Part shown: positions 8,870-16,048 of the stretch, piece after piece
How the letters are laid out: the number at the start of each line of letters is the position of its first letter
Position numbering within the stretch: the first letter of the stretch is position 1
DNA from: G965216905 sp965216905
GTDB taxonomy: Bacteria; Actinomycetota; Acidimicrobiia; Spongiisociales; ZC4RG35
NCBI GenBank assembly: GCA_965216905.1
Contig: OZ244213.1
Coordinates: 1,798,001-1,862,000, forward strand
Reading direction: 5' to 3'
DNA length: 64,000 nucleotides
Notes under the pieces: generated by a model
What the model was told of the DNA's origin: nothing
The model's database searches: none
Seen by the model: only the letters and a program-made list of their open reading frames with translations
Made by a program: the position numbers and the translations under genes

Positions 8870-10147
8870 TCAGTTCGGTCGACGCACCACCCGCCCGCCC
8901 ACCATGACGTTTGTCACATCGGTTGGGCGAGTGCCGTAGACGACCGAGGCCAGCATGTGGGCCGGGTCGGATTCGGTGAGGGTCACGGTGACGAGATCCG
9001 CCAGGGCTCCCGGCTCGATGGTGCCTCCCTCGGGCCACCCCAGTGCCCGATACCCGGCCCCGGTCCCCGCTTCGAGCAGTTGCGTCACTCGATGGGTCCC
9101 GCGCCGCAGAGTGGCCAGGCGCTGGTTGAGTTCGATGGCGCGGATCTCCTCGAAGGGATCGATGAACGCGTGGCTGTCCGAACCGATCGCCAGCGGTACG
9201 CCTGCTTCGGCCAGCCGACCACTCGGGCCGATGCCGTCGGCGAGGTCTCGTTCGGTCGTCGGGCAGAAGCAGGCCGTGGAGCCCGAGTGGCCCAGTCGGG
9301 CGATGTCGTCGTCGGTGAGATGGGTGGCGTGAACGGCGGTGAAACGAGGCCCCAGTGCGCCGAGACGGTCCAGCAACGCAACGGGCGAGACGCCGTGGGC
9401 GGTTCGGCACTGCTCGTTCTCGGCCGGCTGCTCGGAGACGTGGGCGTGCAGCGGCACCTGGCGCCCGGCCGCCCAGCCGACCGCGGTCTCCATCGACGCC
9501 GGGTCGACCGCTCGAACCGAGTGGATGGCGACCCCGAGCCTGGCGGCACCGCGACCGTCCATCTGCGAGGCAAGGGCGTCCACCCGTTCGACCCAGGCGT
9601 CGTCGGAGCCGTCGGAGAACCGTCGCTGGATCGGGTTCGGTGTCAGATACTCGCCGCCGATGCCCAGTCCCCCGGAGAGGTAGAGGGTATCCAGCAGTGT
9701 CAGTCGGATGCCGGCCGCGTCGGCGGCGGCGACGATCGCCTCGGACATGGCATTCGGACGCTCGTACCGGTCGCCGGATGGGCGGTGGTGCAGGTAGTGG
9801 AATTCGCCGACCACCGTGAAGCCGGCGGCGATCATCTCGCGGTAGACCTCGACCGCCAGGTCGTGGTAGGTGTCGGGCTCCAGGCTCGCCGCCAGCTCAT
9901 ACATCTGTTCCCGCCACGTCCAGAAGGAGCCCTCGCCACCGTGGGTCCGTCCCCGAAGCGCCCGATGGAATGCGTGACTGTGGGCGTTGGCGAATCCGGG
10001 CAGCGTCAACCCGGGGAGGCGGACCGCCCCGGGCGGCGGATCGGTCTGGCTTCCGATCGTGGCGATTCGGTCGCCGACGACCTCGATCAGCACCGCCGGT
10101 GCCGGCTCGTCCCCGCCCAGCCATGCCCACTCGCACCAGAGCTGCAT
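8870..10147 (-). CDS. hutF: Formimidoylglutamate deiminase
   Basis: HutF deiminates N-formimino-L-glutamate to N-formyl-L-glutamate and ammonia in the five-step histidine pathway. The 425-residue protein shows the amidohydrolase metal site NAHSHAFHRAL, the HAHVSEQ segment, VHATHL and GSDSHAFIDP, all in order. The ATG at 10147 overlaps the stop of the upstream deformylase-family gene by one ATGA, so the two are translationally coupled. Use of HutF implies that N-formylglutamate must then be hydrolysed by HutG or a substitute. No hutG is seen in this window. Confidence 0.92.
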   Translation of the reverse strand: MQLWCEWAWLGGDEPAPAVLIEVVGDRIATIGSQTDPPPGAVRLPGLTLPGFANAHSHAFHRALRGRTHGGEGSFWTWREQMYELAASLEPDTYHDLAVEVYREMIAAGFTVVGEFHYLHHRPSGDRYERPNAMSEAIVAAADAAGIRLTLLDTLYLSGGLGIGGEYLTPNPIQRRFSDGSDDAWVERVDALASQMDGRGAARLGVAIHSVRAVDPASMETAVGWAAGRQVPLHAHVSEQPAENEQCRTAHGVSPVALLDRLGALGPRFTAVHATHLTDDDIARLGHSGSTACFCPTTERDLADGIGPSGRLAEAGVPLAIGSDSHAFIDPFEEIRAIELNQRLATLRRGTHRVTQLLEAGTGAGYRALGWPEGGTIEPGALADLVTVTLTESDPAHMLASVVYGTRPTDVTNVMVGGRVVRRPN

Positions 10148-10716
10148 CACGACCCGATCTGATCCACGAAGCGAGTGATCCGCTGCTCGAAGGAGCGCCG
10201 CTCGAACCGGTCGTACTGTTCCCACGTCGATAGCGTCCTGGGGTCGATGCGGTCGACGATCAGTGTTCCGTCGAGATGGTCGATCTCGTGCTGGAAGGTG
10301 CCGGCCGTCAGACCTCGCTTGATCGCTTCGTGTTCCCGACCTTCCCGATCCAGGTACGTGACCCGAATGCTGACGGAGCGGCGGAGGTATCCCCGGAGCG
10401 GGACGCTCAGGCAGCCCTCATTGATCTCGACCGTCTCGTCGTCGAGCGGTTCCCACCTGGGGTTGACCGCCACCGTGAGCGGGATCGGTGGTTTGTACGG
10501 GTAGCGGCGATTGTTCGTCACCTCGATGGTCGTGATGCGCAGCCCGACACCCACCTGGTTGGCGGCGATGCCCGCCCCTGCCGCGTCGCGCATGGTGTCG
10601 ATCATGTCGTCGATGAGGGTCTGGACCTCCATCGAGGCGAGATGGTGCGGCGTGACCTCGTCGGTCGGAGTGCGGAGAATGGGATCTCCGATCGGCACGA
10701 TCGCCCGGACGGTCAT
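10147..10716 (-). CDS. Peptide deformylase family protein, possible N-formylglutamate deformylase
   Basis: The 189-residue product carries all three deformylase motifs: GAGIAANQ (residues 47-54), EGCLS with metal ligand Cys102, and HEIDH (residues 143-147). It is therefore predicted to be an active metal-dependent deformylase. Classical enzymes of this family remove formyl from new polypeptides. Here the gene sits between hutU (10-base gap) and hutF (ATGA overlap), in the place where one would expect hutG. It may therefore deformylate N-formylglutamate, the HutF product; this is inference from context. Long charged C-terminal helices may be specific to the variant. A housekeeping def elsewhere in the genome would support the specialised role. 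Confidence 0.85.
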   Translation of the reverse strand: MTVRAIVPIGDPILRTPTDEVTPHHLASMEVQTLIDDMIDTMRDAAGAGIAANQVGVGLRITTIEVTNNRRYPYKPPIPLTVAVNPRWEPLDDETVEINEGCLSVPLRGYLRRSVSIRVTYLDREGREHEAIKRGLTAGTFQHEIDHLDGTLIVDRIDPRTLSTWEQYDRFERRSFEQRITRFVDQIGS

Positions 10717-10726
10717 GGACGGATCG

Positions 10727-12379
10727 TCATGGCGACATGGGGATGCGGACACCGCGGTCGGCGGCCACCTCCCGTGCCCGCTCGTAGCCGGCGTCGACGT
10801 GGCGGATCACGCCCATTCCCGGGTCGGCGGTGAGCACCCGTTCGAGCTTCTCGGCGGCGAGGTCCGTTCCGTCGGCGACGCTGACCTGCCCGGCGTGGAT
10901 CGAGCGACCGATTCCGACGCCGCCCCCATGATGGATCGAGACCCACGATGCTCCGGCCGCGGTGTTGATCAATGCATTCAAGAGCGGCCAGTCGGCGATG
11001 GCGTCGGAGCCATCTGCCATGTCCTCCGTCTCCCGGTAGGGAGACGCCACCGATCCGGAATCCAGGTGGTCACGCCCGATGACGATTGGCGCCTTGAGCT
11101 CTCCCGACCGAACCATGTCGTTGAAGCGCAGGCCGAGTCGATGACGTTCGCCGTACCCCAGCCAGCAGATCCGGGCCGGGAGCCCTTGGAAGGCAACTCG
11201 CTCGCCGGCGAGACGGATCCACCGGTGGAGCGCCTCGTCGTCGGGAAACTCCTCCAACACCGCACGATCGGTGGCCGCGATGTCGGCCGGGTCGCCGGAC
11301 AGAGCCACCCAGCGAAACGGGCCCTTCCCCTCACAGAAGAGGGGTCGGATGTAGGCCGGAAGAAACCCCGGGTAGTCGAACGCCCGGTCGTAGCCGCCCA
11401 GTCGAGCCTCGGCTCGCAGGCTGTTGCCGTAGTCGAACACCTCCGCACCGGCGTCCAGGAATCCGACCATTGCCTCGACGTGGGCGGCCATCGACGCCCG
11501 GGACCGCCGGACGTAGGTGTCGGGATCCTCGGCGGCCAGGCGGGCAGCCGCCTCGGGGGTCAAGTCCACCGGGACATAGGACAGGGGGTCGTGAGCCGAG
11601 GTCTGATCGGTGACGATGTCGGCATCGAACCCGTCTTCGAGCAGGCGGGGCACGATGTCGGCGGCGTTCCCGACCAGTCCGACCGAGACCGCTCGACCGG
11701 CTCGTTTGGCCGCATGGCAGCGTCTGATGGCGTCCTCGTAGTCGTCGGCGACCTCGTCGAGGTAGCGGGTCTCGACCCGGCGCTCGACCCGCCACGGGTC
11801 GACTTCCACACAGAGGGCGACCCCGTCGTTCATGGTCACCGCCAGCGGCTGGGCGCCGCCCATTCCACCGAGCCCGGCGGTGAGGGTGATCGTTCCGCGC
11901 AGGCTGCCGCCGAACCGCCGCCGAGCGATCTCGGCGAAGCACTCGTAGGTGCCCTGGAGGATCCCCTGCGTCCCGATGTAGATCCACGACCCGGCGGTCA
12001 TCTGGCCGTACATCGTCAGCCCGAGGTGTTCGAGCCGCCGGAACTCGTCCCAGTTCGCCCAATCCGGGACCAGGTTCGAGTTGGCGATGAGCACTCGAGG
12101 AGCCCACTCGTGAGTGCGGAACACCCCGACCGGCTTGCCCGACTGGACCAGCATCGTCTCGTCGTCGGCGAGCGTGGTGAGCGTGTCGGCCATGACGTTG
12201 AAGGCGTCCCAGGTTCTCGCAGCCTTTCCGGTGCCGCCGTACACCACCAGGTCCTCGGGGCGTTCGGCCACGTCGGGGTCGAGGTTGTTGTGGAGCATGC
12301 GATGCGCCGCCTCCTGCTGCCACCCACGACACACCAAGTCGGTACCCGTCCGAGCCCTGATCACGCTGCCCTCGGCCAT
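10727..12379 (-). CDS. hutU: Urocanate hydratase
   Basis: HutU adds water to urocanate to form imidazolonepropionate, using tightly bound NAD+ as an electrophile. The 550-residue product matches the family length. Visible motifs include LVVYGGTGKAARTW, GGMGGAQPLAVTMN, DQTSAHDPL, the FDYGN segment and the late HHGGGVGIGRS. I chose the ATG at 12379, preceded by GGTGAGGGAGA, instead of earlier in-frame codons that add unrelated residues. It is the first gene of hutU-deformylase-hutF; the 178-base gap upstream holds the likely control region. Confidence 0.95.
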   Translation of the reverse strand: MAEGSVIRARTGTDLVCRGWQQEAAHRMLHNNLDPDVAERPEDLVVYGGTGKAARTWDAFNVMADTLTTLADDETMLVQSGKPVGVFRTHEWAPRVLIANSNLVPDWANWDEFRRLEHLGLTMYGQMTAGSWIYIGTQGILQGTYECFAEIARRRFGGSLRGTITLTAGLGGMGGAQPLAVTMNDGVALCVEVDPWRVERRVETRYLDEVADDYEDAIRRCHAAKRAGRAVSVGLVGNAADIVPRLLEDGFDADIVTDQTSAHDPLSYVPVDLTPEAAARLAAEDPDTYVRRSRASMAAHVEAMVGFLDAGAEVFDYGNSLRAEARLGGYDRAFDYPGFLPAYIRPLFCEGKGPFRWVALSGDPADIAATDRAVLEEFPDDEALHRWIRLAGERVAFQGLPARICWLGYGERHRLGLRFNDMVRSGELKAPIVIGRDHLDSGSVASPYRETEDMADGSDAIADWPLLNALINTAAGASWVSIHHGGGVGIGRSIHAGQVSVADGTDLAAEKLERVLTADPGMGVIRHVDAGYERAREVAADRGVRIPMSP

Positions 12380-12557
12380 GTCTCCCTCACCAACATCGTC
12401 CGCTCGTCCTCGCCAGTCCGCATGATCGCAGGTCACCCGGCCGCTCGGGCGCCGGCGTTTTTATCACCCAGACCGAACACAAACGGGCCGGTCTGGGTCG
12501 CGAGAACGGGGGATGGACGCGTCGTGAAACGAACCCAGACCCACCCGAGCGGTTGGG
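12380..12557 (-). promoter_or_regulatory. hutU upstream region with three ACCCAGACC copies
   Basis: The 178 bases between pfkA and hutU hold a perfect 10-base inverted repeat, ACCCAGACCG (12466-12475) and its complement (12489-12498), with a 13-base loop. A third direct copy of ACCCAGACC lies at 12533-12541. The repeat has no downstream T-run in the minus direction, so it is not a typical terminator. Three copies of one 9-mer ahead of a catabolic operon suggest an operator for the hutU unit. No regulator gene is adjacent. Confidence 0.45.
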
Positions 12558-13577
12558 TCAGGCGAAGAACCAGGCGGCCTCGTCGAAGCGGGATTGGGGG
12601 AGGGGGCGCACCTGGCGGCACGCCTCGTCGAGGTCGACGGCCACGATCTCATCACGATGGACCGCCACCATCACACCGTGGGCGCCTTCGGCGGCGAGCC
12701 GGCCGGCCTCGAGACCCATGCGGGTGGCCAGGACGCGGTCGAACGCGGTGGGAGTGCCCCCGCGCTGGAGATGGCCGAGCACCGTGACGCGGGTCTCGTA
12801 ACCGGTCAGATCCTCGAGCTTCTTGCCGATGACCTCCCCGACCCCTCCCAGTCGGGCAAACCCGAAGGCGTCGAGGCCGGTGTGGACCGTATCTCCCTCC
12901 GGTGCCGGGACCCCCTCGGCGACCACCACGATCGAGTAGTCCCGGCCGTCCTCGTGACGCCTGCGGATGCGACCGGCCACCTCTGCCAGGTCGTAGGCCA
13001 CCTCGGGAACGAAGATCATCTCCGCTCCGCCCGCCATGCCGGCGTGGGCGGCGATCCACCCGGCAGTCCGGCCCATCACCTCGACCACCATGATCCGGTC
13101 GTGGGACTCGGCGGTGGTCGTGAGTCGGTCGATGGCGTCGGTGGCGATCTGGACGGCGGTGTCGAATCCAAAGGTCACGTCGGTGCCGCCGATGTCGTTG
13201 TCGATCGTCTTCGGCACACCCACGATGTTCAGGCCGTCCTCCTGGAGGCGGGCGGCCGTCCGAAGCGAGCCATCCCCTCCGATCACCACCGCCGCATCGA
13301 TGCGGTTTCGGTCGATCGCCGGCTTCACCGAGGCGAATCCGTCTCCGTGGATGTAGGGGTCGAGACGGGATGTGCCCAGGATGGTTCCCCCGCGCGTGAC
13401 GATCCCGCGAACCGAGTCGCGGTCGAGGGGATGGATGTCATCGGTCAACAGTCCCTTCCAGCCGCCGATGATGCCGAGCGGGGTGGCACCGGACCCCAGG
13501 ATGCGAGCGACCACACCGCGGATCGCCGCGTTCAATCCGGGGCAGTCCCCGCCGGCGGTCATCACCCCGATGTTCAT
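12558..13577 (-). CDS. pfkA: 6-phosphofructokinase, ATP type with Lys at the PPi-type position
   Basis: The enzyme phosphorylates fructose 6-phosphate to the 1,6-bisphosphate in glycolysis. The 339-residue protein contains MTAGGDCPGLNAAIRG, the VIGGDGSL phosphate-binding loop, the catalytic PKTIDNDI, VEVMGRTAGW and LGHLQRGG. The loop reads GGDG, with Gly where pyrophosphate enzymes have Asp, so ATP is the predicted donor. The next signature has Lys (PKTID), as in pyrophosphate-type and some actinobacterial ATP enzymes. The ATG at 13577 begins at the conserved first strand; the only earlier start is a TTG. It is transcribed toward hutU but separated by a regulatory gap. Confidence 0.93.
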   Translation of the reverse strand: MNIGVMTAGGDCPGLNAAIRGVVARILGSGATPLGIIGGWKGLLTDDIHPLDRDSVRGIVTRGGTILGTSRLDPYIHGDGFASVKPAIDRNRIDAAVVIGGDGSLRTAARLQEDGLNIVGVPKTIDNDIGGTDVTFGFDTAVQIATDAIDRLTTTAESHDRIMVVEVMGRTAGWIAAHAGMAGGAEMIFVPEVAYDLAEVAGRIRRRHEDGRDYSIVVVAEGVPAPEGDTVHTGLDAFGFARLGGVGEVIGKKLEDLTGYETRVTVLGHLQRGGTPTAFDRVLATRMGLEAGRLAAEGAHGVMVAVHRDEIVAVDLDEACRQVRPLPQSRFDEAAWFFA

Positions 13578-13674
13578 GGGGATTTCGGTGGCAGCGCGGT
13601 CATCGGTCGGCAACCATAGGCCGGGTCACGAGGAGCGCCCGGCCTCGGGCAGGACCGTGCGGTGCCACGACCGG

Positions 13675-14085
13675 TCAGACGATGCTCCGTCCGGTGATGG
13701 ACTCCGGACGGATCCTCATCCAGCGGTCCCGTCCTCGTGGGCCCGCCCAGGGGCGGAGGTCGAGTCCGGCGAGTTCGGACACCTCGTCTTCGGACTCGAC
13801 CTCCTCTGCCACACCGGTCACCAGGACGGACCAGCCGGTGGCGGTGTTGGCATCCCACCCGTCGATCTCGAAGGCCACCGACCGCAGCATGGCCGCGGCG
13901 TCGAGTTTGGCTCCCGTCGCCGTCCGGAAGACGACGGTGCCGCGATGCCATCGGTAGTTGACGGGGAAAATCTGAACCTCACCGTCGTGGACGAACGCCA
14001 GCCGTCCGACCGGTGTGGTCGCCAGGTACTCGTCGCAGGCGTTCGGGCCCAGGATCAAGAGCCCGGCGTGGTCACGGTCCGACAT
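13675..14085 (-). CDS. Pyridoxamine 5'-phosphate oxidase-like flavin-binding protein
   Basis: The 136-residue product has the split-barrel pattern of the pyridoxamine 5'-phosphate oxidase-like family: CDEYLATTPVGRLAF, VFPVNYR-type strand (IFPVNYRWHRGTVVF), RTATG and SVLVTGVAEEV. Members bind FMN, F420 or heme and often act as reductases; the exact substrate cannot be read from sequence. The ATG at 14085 overlaps the stop of the multicopper oxidase gene (ATGA), so the two genes form one unit. A redox partnership with the oxidase is possible but unproven. Confidence 0.8.
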   Translation of the reverse strand: MSDRDHAGLLILGPNACDEYLATTPVGRLAFVHDGEVQIFPVNYRWHRGTVVFRTATGAKLDAAAMLRSVAFEIDGWDANTATGWSVLVTGVAEEVESEDEVSELAGLDLRPWAGPRGRDRWMRIRPESITGRSIV

Positions 14086-15452
14086 CAGCTCTGCTCCTCC
14101 ACGATCAGGGCCGTCACCATCCCGAACATCCCCTCCTCGCGTTCGACGTGGTTGAGGATATGGCAGTGCCACACCCAGACCCCGGGGTCGGTGACCTGGA
14201 CGAGCACCGAGTACCGCTCGCCGGGGGCGACGTTGACGGTGTCGGCGTAGTACGGGTAGTCGAGGGGGAATCCGTCCTTGGCGAACACCAGCTGAGGGAA
14301 CTGGTGCTGATGCATGGGGTGGATCTGGAGCCCTTCGTTGTAGTAGTGCACGACCATCCAGTCGCCCTCCTGGAGGACGTACGGCTCCGTGGCCGGGAAC
14401 GACTTGCCGTTCAGTGAGAAGCCGATGACTCCGGCGTCGTTCAGCACCATCGGGATCTCCTGGGCGATCTCGAGGTCGTCGGGAATCGTCGTTCCACCGA
14501 TGGTCTTCCCGAGCGGGAGGGGAGTGTCGCCGATGATGAACGTACCGAACATCCCATTCGGGATCTGCATCTGGCCGTGATGATGGGCGTGGTACATGCC
14601 GATGGACGGACGGGTGGCCTCGAACTCGTAGATGAACTCCTCGCCGGACCGGATCAGCTCCTGGGTGATGGGGGCGACCCCATCCATGTCGTTGGGGGTG
14701 GCGATGCCGTGCCAGTGGACGTCGGTACCCATCGGCAGCTGGTTGTCGACGATCACCCGCACCTTGTCGCCGACATCCACCCGGATCGCCGGACCCGGCA
14801 CCTGGCCGTTGTACGTCCATGCATCGACGACCCGGCCCGGCTCCACCTCCCACGGCGTGATGGCGGTGGTGAGGCGATACTCCTTGGTCCCATCGGCGAG
14901 GATGGTCGGCTCGAGCGGCTGGTTGCCGATCCCTTCGGTCTCGGCCGGGAACTCGAGGATCGAGTCGATCATCGCCTGGTCCAATGCCTCCCAGTCGGGG
15001 TCGTCACCATGGCCCTCCGCCGCCACCGCGGTGGCACCGGCCTCGCCGACCGTCAGCGTGGTCTCCATGCCGGACTCGCGATGGCCGGCAATGTCACAGA
15101 ACAGCGTGTACGTGCCCGGTCCCAACTCGCCCAAGGTCAATTCGGTGGTCTCACCGCTGGCGATGTCGGCCGTGCGAGGGCCGTTGGCGAGCACGAGATT
15201 GTGGTTGGTGCCGCCGACGTTCTCGACATCCAAGGAGATGTTGCCGGCCGGGAGTGAGAGGTCTCCGGCGATGGCGAACTCCGACAGCTCGATGTGCCCG
15301 TTGACATCCTCACCGCCTCCTTCTGCGGCGGCGGCTCCGGCCGATGGTCCCCGCAGCATGGCGATGGCGGCGAGAACCGCCACCAGCAGGCCGACGCCGG
15401 TGAGGCCGATGAGAAACCGGTCGAAGACGCGGTCCGGAGTGCTGTTCGACAT
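14085..15452 (-). CDS. Membrane-anchored multicopper oxidase with extra N-terminal cupredoxin domain
   Basis: The 455-residue protein starts with one transmembrane segment (about residues 14-32), then a plastocyanin-like domain with a possible type-1 copper site (NHN, then FCDIAGHRESGM). Two laccase-type domains follow with all four copper motifs: HWHG, HAHHHGQ, HPMHQHQF and WHCHILNHVEREEGM. The oxidase part should couple oxidation of a substrate or copper ion to reduction of O2 outside the membrane. The ATG at 15452 has AGGAG eight bases upstream. It is followed directly by the PNPOx-like gene. Confidence 0.9.
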   Translation of the reverse strand: MSNSTPDRVFDRFLIGLTGVGLLVAVLAAIAMLRGPSAGAAAAEGGGEDVNGHIELSEFAIAGDLSLPAGNISLDVENVGGTNHNLVLANGPRTADIASGETTELTLGELGPGTYTLFCDIAGHRESGMETTLTVGEAGATAVAAEGHGDDPDWEALDQAMIDSILEFPAETEGIGNQPLEPTILADGTKEYRLTTAITPWEVEPGRVVDAWTYNGQVPGPAIRVDVGDKVRVIVDNQLPMGTDVHWHGIATPNDMDGVAPITQELIRSGEEFIYEFEATRPSIGMYHAHHHGQMQIPNGMFGTFIIGDTPLPLGKTIGGTTIPDDLEIAQEIPMVLNDAGVIGFSLNGKSFPATEPYVLQEGDWMVVHYYNEGLQIHPMHQHQFPQLVFAKDGFPLDYPYYADTVNVAPGERYSVLVQVTDPGVWVWHCHILNHVEREEGMFGMVTALIVEEQS

Positions 15453-16034
15453 TGAGAAGGCTCCTGTCCGATGGGTGCCAGCGACAATACGCGAATCGAT
15501 CGGGATGACCGACTCGACCCAGGTTGGTGAGCTCGACGATGCCAGGCAAGCCAGGTTGGTCCCGTTCGAATGGGACTTTGGTCCCGGGCTCCTGCCGTCC
15601 GGCCATCGTGCCGAACCAGCGACTGACGAGTGGACCAACCGTATGGGCCGGTGTGCTCTGGTTCTCGGTGCCTCGTTCCCGGCAGATGGGGTGGAACAAG
15701 TGAGCAGCGCCCATTCGGCCCTCCGCAGTCGTGTGTTCCTGTCGAGGAAGGTCGTTGGTCGGCAGTCGAAACGACTGCCTGAGCTGCGCTGGGAGGACCG
15801 GCCTCGGCCCCGTCGATGACACCTGGACCTCGGCCATCCCGCAAGGGGATGTCGTCCAGTCCAATCCTCCGGTGTCGGGGTGGGGGTCTGCGTGGCCGTC
15901 GTGCTGCCGCACCGACCGTGCGGCAGCACGACTGTCCGCGCTCGCCGGAACCCCCGACCAGCCCATCGAGCGGCCGGTTCGATCCGGTAACGTCGCCGCG
16001 ATGACGGAACAGCCGTGATGACGGAACAGCCAGT
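15453..16034. other. Divergent intergenic region between the multicopper oxidase and hutH
   Basis: These 582 bases must hold the promoters of both flanking genes. I see no supported gene in either direction. Contents worth noting are a pair of mutually exclusive GTCCC/GGGAC hairpins at 15559-15585 on the oxidase side, a 12-base perfect inverted repeat at 15901-15929, and the first two units of a 17-base repeat that runs into the hutH start. Confidence 0.6.
15901..15929. promoter_or_regulatory. Perfect 12-base inverted repeat upstream of hutH
   Basis: GTGCTGCCGCAC is followed by a 5-base loop and its exact complement. There is no T-run on either side. It lies between two divergent promoters, so an operator or an mRNA hairpin fits better than a terminator. 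Confidence 0.5.
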
Positions 16035-16048
16035 ATGACGGAACAGCC
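16001..16048 (+). repeat. Three 17-base tandem repeats placing three successive ATG codons at the hutH start
   Basis: ATGACGGAACAGCC occurs at 16001, 16018 and 16035 with a period of 17 bases. Because 17 is not a multiple of three, each ATG is in a different frame. The first opens a 5-codon reading frame (MTEQP) whose TGA overlaps the second ATG. The second opens a 6-codon frame (MTEQPV) whose TGA overlaps the third ATG, which is the hutH start. The pattern is that of replication slippage, and it could make hutH translation depend on reinitiation. Confidence 0.85.

Noticed and set aside
12466..12498. Inverted repeat before hutU as the pfkA terminator.
   Set aside because: There is no T-run on the downstream side in the minus direction, and the same motif recurs singly at 12533, which favours an operator.
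15551..15600. A GTTCGAAT followed by GGGAC hairpins, resembling a tRNA T-arm.
   Set aside because: No acceptor stem, D-arm or anticodon arm can be paired at the right distances.
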